A stretch of 64,000 nt of DNA from Chryseotalea sanaruensis (lineage in GTDB: Bacteria; Bacteroidota; Bacteroidia; Cytophagales; Cyclobacteriaceae), in NCBI RefSeq assembly GCF_003990915.1, contig NZ_BHXQ01000001.1, forward strand, positions 613,402 to 677,401. The letters run 5' to 3'. The stretch's first letter is position 1, and every line of letters begins with the position of its first letter. The position numbers were made by a program, and so were the translations under genes. Below the pieces are notes generated by a model. It worked only from the letters and a program-made list of their open reading frames with translations, had not been told where the DNA came from and ran no database searches. Below, in pieces: positions 1 through 9,200 of the stretch.

Positions 1-995
1 AGGGATAAAGCTTCTAGGCCCCTCACTGTTCTGGTTCCTGTAGCATATACGTTGGTGAACAGGTAGCTGTGCTCCGCAAGGGAATCTAAAAATGGAGTAA
101 CGCCTTTACGAATGCCTTCGTAAGCCAGAAATTCCGCGCTCAGGCTTTCTACACTGATCAGGATTACATTGAGTTTTTGTTCTGGTTTATGCTCAGTTAC
201 GCTAAATTCCAAATTCTTGATTGGCTTATCCTGCTGGAGTGATTTTTGTTCATAAATTGAATGTAATGCATATTGTATAGGAAGGGTGGGGTAAAACTGC
301 TCGTAGTTTAGTTCATTGTTTCGATAAGCTGAGAATAATTCATACATACCATTGCCCGCCAGTTCATTGACGAACTGATTTTCATTTTCCTGGTGGAAGG
401 TGTTGTTAATAAATAAGTAATTTAGGACAGCAATAGTGAACAGTGTAATGCCTAACTGAGTTCTTTGTTTGAAATTTAAATGCCGATAGGTTTTAAGATT
501 AATCTTTCTGAAGCCTATGTAAGTAAGTATGATGCTAAGAAGAAGCAGCAAAGCGATGATCCATCCTATTGGATAGGACTGCCGGATGTTTCCGATAACT
601 TCGGTGGTATAAATCAGATAATCCACTGCAATAAAGTTGAAACGAGTTGAGAACTCATCCCAAAAGAGCACCTCTCCAATGGCATTAAAGACCAAAATTG
701 AAACTGCAATAAAATTAAGTACTAATAATAAAACGTAGTGCCCTTTTCTTCCTGTAAATCGGAAGGGAGTCAGCCATATAATAAACATAAAGGGCAAAAC
801 AAACAGAGAAGCATTGGCCAGATCATAGAACAGGCCATAACCAATAGTGTGAAGAAAATTGTTTACATGAAGGCTTGCTTCCTTATAGCTGAGGCTCCAC
901 AAAAGAAGTCTCGTTAGTGTTGATAAGAGAACAAGTGAAAGAAAAATATTTGTTAAAAATTTGCTTTCAATTGTCAATTGAGGATGGCTTTTCAT
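1..995 (-). CDS. LtaS-like sulfatase/phosphoglycerol transferase family membrane enzyme (3' part beyond the window)
   Basis: An open reading frame starts with ATG at 995 and runs off the left edge without a stop, giving about 331 residues. The N-terminal 200 residues hold several hydrophobic segments separated by short charged loops, as in the LtaS-type five-helix membrane domain. The extracytoplasmic catalytic domain then begins with NVILISVESLSAEFL, followed by TPFLDSLAEHS and the TGTRTVRGLEA region. In this family the first segment carries a metal-binding acid and the last carries the threonine nucleophile. Known relatives cleave or transfer phosphoglycerol or related head groups at the outer face of the membrane. 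The metal-binding Asp/His block is outside the window, so activity cannot be judged. It begins 17 bp after the DUF4266 gene and probably shares its transcript. Family call is firm, substrate unknown. Confidence 0.85.
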   Translation of the reverse strand, partial: MKSHPQLTIESKFLTNIFLSLVLLSTLTRLLLWSLSYKEASLHVNNFLHTIGYGLFYDLANASLFVLPFMFIIWLTPFRFTGRKGHYVLLLVLNFIAVSILVFNAIGEVLFWDEFSTRFNFIAVDYLIYTTEVIGNIRQSYPIGWIIALLLLLSIILTYIGFRKINLKTYRHLNFKQRTQLGITLFTIAVLNYLFINNTFHQENENQFVNELAGNGMYELFSAYRNNELNYEQFYPTLPIQYALHSIYEQKSLQQDKPIKNLEFSVTEHKPEQKLNVILISVESLSAEFLAYEGIRKGVTPFLDSLAEHSYLFTNVYATGTRTVRGLEALS

Positions 996-1012
996 ATGAT
1001 ACAATAGTCATG

Positions 1013-1225
1013 TTAATTACATCCGCAGCCCCCTCCGTTTTTTCCACCATTTGCACCTGATGCGCCTTCGCGGTAGAGTTGAAAATTGGACTCAAATTTT
1101 TGGACTTTACGTGCAGCCAGTTCCATTTCAGAATCATTCAGCCTCATTTTTTGATACTCTTTTACACTACTGCAGGCACTGAGACTTAAAGCAACAAGCA
1201 GGAGAGGGGTTGCTATTTTTTTCAT
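1013..1225 (-). CDS. DUF4266-type small lipoprotein with C-terminal CGCN tail
   Basis: A 70-residue protein with a signal sequence ending in a lipobox (LSLSAC, lipidated Cys18). A short charged helical part follows, then a glycine-rich tail containing GREGA-like text (YREGASGANGG) and ending in GGGCGCN. This matches my knowledge of the DUF4266 family, whose members are tiny lipoproteins with a Gly/Cys-rich end. The two tail cysteines (67 and 69) could bind metal or form a redox pair, but that is inference. It lies 2 bp after apbE, in an operon with thioredoxin and a DUF3570 protein; as I recall it, this gene set recurs together in many Bacteroidota and Proteobacteria. Function unknown. Confidence 0.85.
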   Translation of the reverse strand: MKKIATPLLLVALSLSACSSVKEYQKMRLNDSEMELAARKVQKFESNFQLYREGASGANGGKNGGGCGCN

Positions 1226-1227
1226 AA

Positions 1228-2169
1228 TTATGAGAGCTTAATATTTTTCGAATGAAATACCTGATCATGATCATCGATAATGATGCAGGCAATGTCTTTT
1301 AACTGATCAATCAGATACAATCCTTTTTTTACACCCATCACTGTAATGGGAGTAGCCATAGCATCTGCCAGCTCAGCGCTTTTGCAAATGATAGTTGTGC
1401 TTTTTATGCCGTGTACTGGATATCCTGTACGGGGATCGATATTGTGTGAGTACTTCTTACCATCAATAATCACAAACTTCTCGTAGTTGCCGGAGGTAGC
1501 AATTGAGGCATCCTTTAATTCAAGTGAAGCGAAAGGCATATGTTTGTTTTGTGGATCGGCAATACCCACTGTCCAGTTTTTTCCGTCAGGCTGGGTTCCC
1601 CAAACAGTTAAATCGCCAGAGGCATTTACAATTCCGCTCACAACGCCTGATTGTTGCAAAACATGCTTGGCACGATCTGCTGCATAACCTTTTCCTATAC
1701 CACCAAAACCTATGCGTGTGCCAATTTGCTTCACGAATACGGTTTGATTCTCCTTGTTGAGAATGACGTGCTGGTAACCAATTCGATTTACAGCATTTTT
1801 GGCATCTTCTGGTTTAGGCAAGCTTTTCATTTGCGTATCAAAATTCCAAAACCGCTTATCCAGAGATCCATAGGTAATATCAAAAGCCCCTTGTGTAAGC
1901 CTCGAAATTTTCAGACTTCTTTCAATCAGGTCAAACACTTCACGATCTACGGCAACCGGTTTTATGCCTGCCTGTTCGTTAATCTGATTTGTCTGACTGG
2001 CTGCATCAAATGTGGTGAGTAGTTTTTCAATCCGCTGTATTTCTGCAATGGCCTTTTCAATAACATGCATGGCTTGTTCTTCATCTTCTGCAACAACCGA
2101 AATTTCGAAGCGGTTGCCCATCAGGCGCGTTACTTTGTTGAATACTTTTGAAGCCATGGTCACACTCAT
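1228..2169 (-). CDS. apbE: FAD:protein FMN transferase (ApbE family), without signal peptide
   Basis: A 313-residue ApbE protein. Such enzymes split FAD and attach FMN covalently to a Thr or Ser of a target protein. Visible landmarks are the N-terminal MGNRFEI, the FAD/metal loop FGGIGKGYAADRA, SGDLTVWG, the HNIDPRTGYPV motif and the C-terminal SAELADAMAT block, whose Asp binds magnesium. Most bacterial ApbE proteins are exported lipoproteins. This one starts directly at the domain, and the codon pair before its ATG contains an in-frame TAA, so no signal peptide can be gained by extension. The start overlaps the thioredoxin stop by 4 bp (ATGA), indicating translational coupling. The target protein is not identified; no canonical D-x-x-S/T-G-A-T acceptor was seen in its neighbours. 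Confidence 0.93.
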   Translation of the reverse strand: MSVTMASKVFNKVTRLMGNRFEISVVAEDEEQAMHVIEKAIAEIQRIEKLLTTFDAASQTNQINEQAGIKPVAVDREVFDLIERSLKISRLTQGAFDITYGSLDKRFWNFDTQMKSLPKPEDAKNAVNRIGYQHVILNKENQTVFVKQIGTRIGFGGIGKGYAADRAKHVLQQSGVVSGIVNASGDLTVWGTQPDGKNWTVGIADPQNKHMPFASLELKDASIATSGNYEKFVIIDGKKYSHNIDPRTGYPVHGIKSTTIICKSAELADAMATPITVMGVKKGLYLIDQLKDIACIIIDDHDQVFHSKNIKLS

Positions 2170-2597
2170 GGATTAATTGTTTTCCTGAGTTCACTGAGTA
2201 CTTTGTCCTGACTGGCAAAAACGTAACCATCCCACGTTTTAATAATACTTCCATCTGAACGTAATAGTAGTGTGTAAGGAAATTTGCCTTCAGGATTGTA
2301 CCGCTCAGCAAGCTTTTCATTGTGCAAAATCTGTTCTTTCGGGAGTTGATTTTTTTTACTTCTCGGAAAGTCTGCACGTACTAATATTAATTCCTGACTA
2401 GCCAACTCATCAAAATCGGCTGACTCAAATACTTCCTGTTTCATCTTAATACAGGGAGCACACCAGTCCGAACCGGAGAAGTTGAGCAGGATAAGCTTTT
2501 GCTCTTGTTTGGCTTTTAATTGTGCTTCTTCAAAATTTGTAAACCATATTCCGGAAAAGATACTGGTGAAGAAAAGAAAACTGAAGATGACTTTCAT
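2166..2597 (-). CDS. Exported thioredoxin-family protein (WCAPC)
   Basis: A 143-residue protein with an N-terminal hydrophobic export segment (residues 1-18), then a thioredoxin fold with the redox motif SDWCAPC (Cys46 and Cys49). The sequence FEEAQLKAKQEQKLILLNF before the motif is typical of the DUF255/thioredoxin_7-like exported thioredoxins of Bacteroidota. It probably reduces or oxidises cysteines of envelope proteins; the Cys-tailed DUF4266 lipoprotein two genes downstream is an obvious candidate partner (inference). It sits between the DUF3570 gene and apbE, overlapping apbE by 4 bp. Confidence 0.9.
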   Translation of the reverse strand: MKVIFSFLFFTSIFSGIWFTNFEEAQLKAKQEQKLILLNFSGSDWCAPCIKMKQEVFESADFDELASQELILVRADFPRSKKNQLPKEQILHNEKLAERYNPEGKFPYTLLLRSDGSIIKTWDGYVFASQDKVLSELRKTINP

Positions 2598-2686
2598 GTG
2601 TTATTTTTTATTTTTTAGTTTGGTCACATGGAATATCCAAAAAATTAACGCCTATGTGGATGCACCAAGTGCATGGATATTTCATA

Positions 2687-3868
2687 TTATTTTATTTTGA
2701 TAAGAATGGCAACTGTATTAGCTGTAAGACCGGTCGATCGCGTGTAATGTCCATAACGTAATTCCAGGGCATTTGCTTTAGATATGCCCAGTATGCCTCC
2801 GGGTGGAGATAAGCGGATACCCATACCCATCAGCTGACTGCTTAGCGTTGATAAATCATAATCACTGGTGTAGTAGACTTCATCCAGACTATGTTCCTGA
2901 TAGGGTGCAAAATACTTCACACCTTGCTGGGTATAGTAGCGGTAAAAGGGACTTAGTGAGAAGAAAGGTGTTATTTTAATGGGCGTTTCAATATCAAAGG
3001 TATGGGCCTGAAGTCCCCAACTGTCCTGATAGTAACGGTAATAACTTCTGAGGATGAACCGGTCGCCAGCAAAATAATGAACGCGTAGCGCTACAGGAAA
3101 TTTAAATCGTTGATCGGGTAAGTTTTCAATCTGGTGCGATCCATTATTGAAATAAGTTCGGTGATAGAGCGTAGCCAGTTGACCTGATTGATAAGCGAAA
3201 TCAGTTAACAATAACAACTGCATGCGTTTGGAAACAATCTGACTAAGGGTAAATGAGGTACTGTAAGAGTTACGCGGTTCTTTCTTATCCCTTCGGTTTG
3301 TTGATCGAAGTTCAATAGGAAGAATCACAGACCATGTATCCAGAAAAGCCTGTGCCTTTACAGCAAACTCCCGGTTTTTATCTTTAGACAATTTGCTCCA
3401 ACCGGCACCAATACCTTTTGAGAGATAATCATACTCTGTTGAAACAGAACCTACAATACTATAGCTTGTTCTTTTTTGATCATTAGTTACTGAGTAAGTG
3501 ATGGAAGGATAAACACGAACGTCACTTGTCGAAGCAGAAGAGATGGTATAAGGATCAATTTTATCTGATGAAGCAGATGTGTAAACATCTACCCCAAATT
3601 CACCAATGAGTGTGTGCTTGCGTTTTCTGCTATCGTAGGTTGAAAGTTTAACGTCCAGCGTAGTACCCAAATCAGTCAGTTTTTCTGTTCCGATTCCGCC
3701 AGTTACTGCAGAGTTATTACCTTCTTGATGATAGTAGCTGGATACAAAATTTACTTCTTCTAGCTTTAATTTGCGCAGGGTATAACGGCTGCTGTCGTTG
3801 GTATGTTGAGCGAAAGAAAAAAGGGTTTGAAAGAAGATGAACAGGGCAGCAAATGTGATGCGAAGCAT
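2687..3868 (-). CDS. DUF3570 outer-membrane beta-barrel-like protein
   Basis: A 393-residue protein with a cleavable signal peptide (ends FSFAQ) followed by many alternating aromatic/polar strands, consistent with an outer-membrane beta-barrel. The N-terminal block (EGNNSAVTGGIGTEKLTD) and the YTSASSDKIDPYTISSAS block match what I know of DUF3570. The C-terminus ends in a strand (TVAILIKIK). It is the first gene of a run with thioredoxin, apbE and the DUF4266 lipoprotein. A 22-bp element identical to one before the metal-efflux operon lies 30 bp before its start codon. Function is not known; a role as an envelope partner of a flavinylated or metal-handling system is only suggested by context. 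Confidence 0.85.
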   Translation of the reverse strand: MLRITFAALFIFFQTLFSFAQHTNDSSRYTLRKLKLEEVNFVSSYYHQEGNNSAVTGGIGTEKLTDLGTTLDVKLSTYDSRKRKHTLIGEFGVDVYTSASSDKIDPYTISSASTSDVRVYPSITYSVTNDQKRTSYSIVGSVSTEYDYLSKGIGAGWSKLSKDKNREFAVKAQAFLDTWSVILPIELRSTNRRDKKEPRNSYSTSFTLSQIVSKRMQLLLLTDFAYQSGQLATLYHRTYFNNGSHQIENLPDQRFKFPVALRVHYFAGDRFILRSYYRYYQDSWGLQAHTFDIETPIKITPFFSLSPFYRYYTQQGVKYFAPYQEHSLDEVYYTSDYDLSTLSSQLMGMGIRLSPPGGILGISKANALELRYGHYTRSTGLTANTVAILIKIK

Positions 3869-3898
3869 AGTCGAAACTTTTAATAAAGGTGATTATTG

Positions 3899-3920
3899 AT
3901 TCTGAAGGAATTCTGAATTA
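3899..3920 (-). promoter_or_regulatory. Putative operator: tandem TTCAGAAT repeat before the DUF3570 operon
   Basis: On the minus strand this element contains TTCAGAAT twice, 11 bp apart. The whole 22 bp is identical to positions 10449-10470 before the efflux operon. It overlaps the stop codon of the efflux adaptor gene and ends 30 bp before the DUF3570 start. Directly repeated half-sites one helical turn apart are typical of OmpR-family response-regulator sites. That assignment is inference, and no cognate regulator gene is in the window. Confidence 0.6.
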
Positions 3921-5042
3921 CTCATCCCCAGTATTTTTTAAGAGCCCCAGAAGCTGAAAAACCCCCTTAATAACAAATTTCTGATCAGCCTGATTTTTGT
4001 CAGCTAAACTGATCATTACCTTATCCTGACTGTTTTCTACTATTGTGAGCACAATAGCCTGGTATCTGTCTGGTCCCAATTCAATAAAAGCATAATCCTT
4101 TCCTTCATAATGAATAATGGCTTCTGCTGGTAAGGTTATGCCTGAGCGTTGACCAACATCAATAGTTGCTGTTACATAACTTCCGGGTATAAAGCTCTCA
4201 TCTTCTTTAACAAGATGGCAATGCACTTGTATGGTTCTGTCTTCACCGATAGATTTGCCAATCAGGAACACATTGGCTAGTACTGATTCTTGAAAAGCCG
4301 GACTGCTCAACATAACCTTTTGCCCTTCTTTAATTTTTGAAATATCTGCTTCAAAAATTTTAAGTTCAGCGTGTATATGTTCCATATTAACTAATTCGAA
4401 AAGCACTTCTGTTTCCTGAACATAACGTCCGGCATTCACCATCACTTTTGTAATGTAGCCGTTGCTTGGTGCAAGTAATTTGATAGTCGGTTGTATGTTG
4501 CCCTGCTGAAGGGCGGGAATGGAAATATGCGCCAGTTGTAACATAGCTTCGAGTCCTGCCACCATCGCTTTGGTTCCTTCATAGTTGGCCTTTGCTTGCT
4601 GCGCTGTTTTCAGGGCATTGGCATTTTGTTGCTGCAGTTCTTCCTGCCTTATATATTCAGCCTCAAGATATGCCAATTGGCTTCTTTTCTCGAGGTAGTC
4701 TTGTTGCAGTTTAATGTAATCAGGGTGTTCTAATATTGCCAGTACTTCGCCCTTCTTTATCTTCATGCCTTGCAACATGTTTGTACTTTTTACAAAGCCA
4801 CCCAGTGGAGCCATAATGGATACAATGTTTTGCGGGGGCACATCCAATTGACCTCTTGCTTCGAGACTCTCTTTTAAAATAGTACTGTCTGCTTTTCCAA
4901 CTTCAATTTTTAAACTGACAGCCTGTGCGGGAGTCAGTTGTAATACATTTTGCACTACTGTTTTTTCCTCCGCCAATTGTATCTCCTGCTTACAAGCGCC
5001 AAGACTTATTAAAATGAGTAATAGTATGCTTGAATTTTTCAT
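3918..5042 (-). CDS. RND efflux periplasmic adaptor (CzcB/CusB-like, HlyD family) lipoprotein
   Basis: A 374-residue membrane-fusion protein with a lipobox (LISLGAC, Cys17). The order is lipoyl-like half (PLGGFVKSTNMLQGMKIKKGEVLAILEHPDY), a long alpha-hairpin rich in Gln/Ala (about residues 110-170), the second lipoyl half (LAPSNGYITKVMVNAGRYV), then beta-barrel and membrane-proximal domains. Such proteins link an inner-membrane RND pump to a TolC channel. It is the last gene of the efflux operon, 2 bp after the TolC gene. No obvious His/Met-rich metal-binding N-terminus is present, so the metal cannot be told from this subunit. Confidence 0.93.
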   Translation of the reverse strand: MKNSSILLLILISLGACKQEIQLAEEKTVVQNVLQLTPAQAVSLKIEVGKADSTILKESLEARGQLDVPPQNIVSIMAPLGGFVKSTNMLQGMKIKKGEVLAILEHPDYIKLQQDYLEKRSQLAYLEAEYIRQEELQQQNANALKTAQQAKANYEGTKAMVAGLEAMLQLAHISIPALQQGNIQPTIKLLAPSNGYITKVMVNAGRYVQETEVLFELVNMEHIHAELKIFEADISKIKEGQKVMLSSPAFQESVLANVFLIGKSIGEDRTIQVHCHLVKEDESFIPGSYVTATIDVGQRSGITLPAEAIIHYEGKDYAFIELGPDRYQAIVLTIVENSQDKVMISLADKNQADQKFVIKGVFQLLGLLKNTGDE

Positions 5043-5044
5043 GA

Positions 5045-6277
5045 TTAATAATTGCCTGTTAAATGCTCAAGTTGTGTGACGTTCTGATGGTAATGAAGTA
5101 GTGCGAGAAGATAGGCTTCCTGCACACTGAGTTCCTGCTGACGGTGCATGGACAGATTTATAAAGTCAATGTCACCTGCTATAAAGGCTTTCATACTTTG
5201 CGATGTCAATTGTTTTACCGTAGGTAAAGCATATCGTTTGTAGTAGTCAATTGTACTTTTATCTTTTTGAATGGATCGGATCAACTTTTCATAACCAATA
5301 CCAATGTTTAAGCTGGTATTGGCATCTTGTTGCCTGGCTATGTCTTCCTGAATTTTAAGAGAGCGGATTTGTCCTCGCGTATTGAAGTATAGTACAGGTA
5401 TCGATAGCCCTATTTGCAAACCTTGAAATCTTTTGCTGCCATCGAAGTACTGATCCTGACCATTGATATTTTGAGTACCAATTAAGGTTTGGCTAAAATA
5501 ACCCAGCCGAAGATCGGGGAGAGCCCGGGCCGCTTCCAGTTTTCTGGCTTCAACTGCCAGTGTTATATTCGCAGCGGATAATGCTTTCTCCGGGTTATTG
5601 TCCAGATTGATTGTATCGATTAAAGGCACTGGCAATTGTTCGATTAAACCACTGATGTCGAACTGATAATCAACTCCGCAAAGTAATTGAAGCCGGGCTT
5701 GCGCGGATTGCAAATCCTGCAAGGCCATGCGCCACTCGTTACTTATTTGTTGCTGCTGACTCTCCGCAGAAAGTTTGGTGAGTTCACTTTTTTCACCTGC
5801 TTTGTATTGATAATTGGCGATTTCAGCTGTACGCTTTAATAAGCTATCCTGTCGGAGTAAAGCATCAGCTCTTGCCTTCAGGTAAAGCATTTCAGTCATC
5901 AGCAGGCGTGTTTCTAATATGCGTTGACTCAGACTCAGCGCTTCCTGCATTGTTGCTTCCTGTACGCTGGCCCTGGCAAAATTTCTTTGCCTGTAGACGA
6001 CCGTTGGAAAAGGGATGCTTTGAGAAATAGTAATATTATTATCACGCTTTTGTATACTGTTGTATTGCCCCAGCGTCATAGAAAAATCCGTTTTGGGCAC
6101 AACAGGCCCGCCCTTCAGAATCTGTTCCTGTTGCGACACCTTAAGACGAGCTCCAAGAAGCTCAGGATGATTTTGTTTTACAAGAGACAGCACTTCAGCT
6201 GTACTCAATACAGGAGTCTGAGCAACAGCAAACAGACTGAAAAAAAACAGTGAAGTGAAAAGGAATTGAATTTTCAT
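5045..6277 (-). CDS. TolC-family outer-membrane efflux protein (CzcC/CusC-like)
   Basis: A 410-residue protein with a signal peptide (ends FAVAQ) and two long helical repeats rich in Gln, Leu and Ala, for example QQEQILKGGPV early and the KLEAARALPDLRLGYFSQTL region in the second half. Proline-containing starts of the barrel strands (SIPFPTV, SIPVLYFN) occur in both repeats. This is the outer-membrane channel of a tripartite heavy-metal efflux pump. Its start overlaps the stop of the RND pump gene by 4 bp and it ends 2 bp before the adaptor gene. Confidence 0.93.
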   Translation of the reverse strand: MKIQFLFTSLFFFSLFAVAQTPVLSTAEVLSLVKQNHPELLGARLKVSQQEQILKGGPVVPKTDFSMTLGQYNSIQKRDNNITISQSIPFPTVVYRQRNFARASVQEATMQEALSLSQRILETRLLMTEMLYLKARADALLRQDSLLKRTAEIANYQYKAGEKSELTKLSAESQQQQISNEWRMALQDLQSAQARLQLLCGVDYQFDISGLIEQLPVPLIDTINLDNNPEKALSAANITLAVEARKLEAARALPDLRLGYFSQTLIGTQNINGQDQYFDGSKRFQGLQIGLSIPVLYFNTRGQIRSLKIQEDIARQQDANTSLNIGIGYEKLIRSIQKDKSTIDYYKRYALPTVKQLTSQSMKAFIAGDIDFINLSMHRQQELSVQEAYLLALLHYHQNVTQLEHLTGNY

Positions 6278-9200
6278 GGCTTGCCTTTAGACTGTTGATA
6301 TAATCGAATCAGTAGTGTGCTGCCGGAAGCATCTTTTTGCGCCAGGGCAGCGTAATCTTTTTTAAACTCTTTTCGAACAGCTTTCACAAAGACAGGATTA
6401 TCTTTAAAAGCTTTTTTGATTTCACCCATGGTCAGCATTTTTATGGGTGCAGTAGCGTTTTCACTGAAAAAATAATTAATGGCAGGGCCTCCTTTGCGAT
6501 GATGAATCTTGCGACTGTAGAGTACGATATCATTTGCATCTAACACCTGATAATAGCCATACCAGTTAAAAAGTCCTTTATCTCCTTCAGCGCGATACTG
6601 CTTTTCTTCTATAGCGTAAGCATAAATACTTCCATAAGGAATCACCACTTCACCTGCAGTACTGTGCATAACAAGTGTTTGCTTGTTTTTTAGCTTAAGC
6701 GCTTCACGATCATTCTCCAAAGAAATAATCTGGTCAGGTGCTTGCTTCAAAAACTGAGTTTCATTTTTAAAAATGCTTACCTGCTGATTTGTTTGAGAAA
6801 AAGCAGGGAAAGCAGATATTGTGAGTAGCAGTAAAGTGATACTCAGATACTTATTTATCCTCACTTTAATTCCTATCGATTCTGCGAGGTAATAAAGAAT
6901 TGGTAACAATATCAATGTAAGCAGCGTAGCGCTTACTAATCCGCCAATAACTACAGTAGCAAGTGGTTTTTGCACTTCTGCACCACTTCCGTTTGAAAGT
7001 GCCATAGGTAAAAAACCAAGAGAGGCAACCAGCGCTGTCATTAGAACAGGTCTGAGCCTGGTGAGTGTTCCTTTCATAATTAATTCTGTTAAAGTGTTCG
7101 ATTCTTCTTTTTTCAATCGGTTAAATTCAGCAATCAGCACAATGCCATTGAGCACCGCTACACCAAAGAGTGCGATGAACCCTATTCCGGCAGAGATACT
7201 AAAGGGCATGCCTCTGATCCACAAAGCGAGTATGCCTCCAATAGCAGACAAGGGAATGGCAGAGTAAATAAGGAGGCTTAGTTTTATGGAGTTAAAAGTG
7301 AAATAGAGTAAGATAAAAATGAGTAAAAGTGCAACAGGCACAGCAATAGCAAGTCTGGCTTTTGCTTCTTCCAGATTTTTAAAGGATCCACCATAGGTTA
7401 CATAGTAACCTGGTGCCATGGTAAGGTCACTTTTAATGATAAGCTTAAGTTCTTCAATAATACTTTCCACATCACGTCCACGTGTTTTAAAGCCAACGAC
7501 AATACGTCTTTTGGCATCATCACGCTGTATTTGATTGGGACCGGTTTCTACAACTACATCAGCTAGTTCATGCAATGGAATTTGTACACCCTCATTATTT
7601 ACAATCAATATATTCTGAACATGATCTACCGATTTTCTGTGTTCGGCACTAAGTCGGATTACAACGTCAAAACGTTTTTCACCTTCAAATAGCTGACCAG
7701 ACGCTTTGCCTGCAAAGGCTGTATTAATAACAGCATTTACTTCTTTCATGGAGAGTTTGTAGTAGGCGAGTCTGTCGCGTTTGATGCGAATAATGATTTG
7801 TGGTAAGCCTGTCATGTTTTCAATAAATAGACTTTCTGTTCCCTCAATTTTTGATACCAGGGAACCCACTGTGTTAGCATATTGTGTAAGCAGTTCAAGA
7901 TCTTCTCCATAAATTTTAACTACTACATCTTGTCGGGCACCCGTCATGAGTTCGTTAAAGCGCATTTGTATCGGATGTTGAAAGCCAAACCATACACCGG
8001 GAACTTGCTCGTGTAAAACAGCCTGCATTTTTTCAATCATTTCATCCTTTGTGTGTGCGCTTACCCATTCCGATTTATCTTTCATAACCACCATCATGTC
8101 GGCCGCTTCAATGGGCATAGGGTCAGTCGGTATTTCGGCTGAACCAATCTTGGCTATTACTTTTTCTACTTCCGGAAAGTTTTTGAGAAGCACTGCTTCG
8201 CCTTTAAGCGTAGCATCAACAGTTGAGGTAAGACTACTGCCGGTAAGTAAGCGTGTATCGACTGCAAAATCACCTTCATCTAATTCAGGCAAGAATTCTC
8301 CACCCAGCGAGAAAAAGATCATGATGCTTACCACCAGGGCGATGGCAGCACTGAGTACAATGCTTTTTTTCCAATGCAAAGCCAGTTGTAAAGTAGGGAT
8401 GTAAACTTTCTTTATTTTATCAATTAATCGATCCGACAGATTTTTCTGATGTGTGGTTTTCTTACTCAGGAAAAGGGAAGAGGCGAGGGGCACATACGTT
8501 AACGATAATAGAAAGGCTCCGGCAATGGCGAAGATTACTGTTTGCGCCATGGGTCTGAACATTTTTCCTTCTATGCCCACTAAGGAAAGTATGGGCAGAT
8601 AAACGATAAGAATAATCAGTTGACCAAAAGCAGCAGCACTCATCATCTTTTTTGCCGAACCTCCAACCTGCTCATCCATTTGTCTTTGATTCAGTACACC
8701 ATGAATACCGGAGATAGTCATATAATGCAGCGTTGCCTCAACAATGATGACAGCACCATCGACTATTAATCCAAAGTCAATGGCACCAAGACTCATTAAA
8801 TTGCCTGAAACACCAAAAAGATTCATCATGCTTACAGCAAAAAGCATGGACAAAGGAATGACGGACGCAACCACCAAACCTGCTCGCAAGTTGCCAAGCA
8901 TCAACACTAAAACAAGAATTACAATCAGGGCACCTTCTGCCAGATTTTTACTTACCGTAGCAATTGCGTTGTTTACCAGTTTAGTGCGGTCAAGAAAGGG
9001 TTCAATCACAACGCCTTCAGGCAACGCTTGTTGAATCTCTCTGATTTTATCTTTTACATTTGCAATTACCTCAGAGGAGTTCGCTCCTTTTAACATCATT
9101 ACTACAGCACCTACGGTTTCACTTTCGCCATTTTGTGTCATGGCACCATAGCGCAGCGCATTCCCTAGCTGAACGAGCGCTATATCTTTAACAAGTATAG

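Noticed and set aside
8744..9034. Plus-strand open frames inside the RND pump gene (also 7061-7267, 8051-8404, 9302-9529)
   Set aside because: They lie antisense within a strongly conserved coding region, have no recognisable domains and show the composition expected of a reverse-strand shadow.
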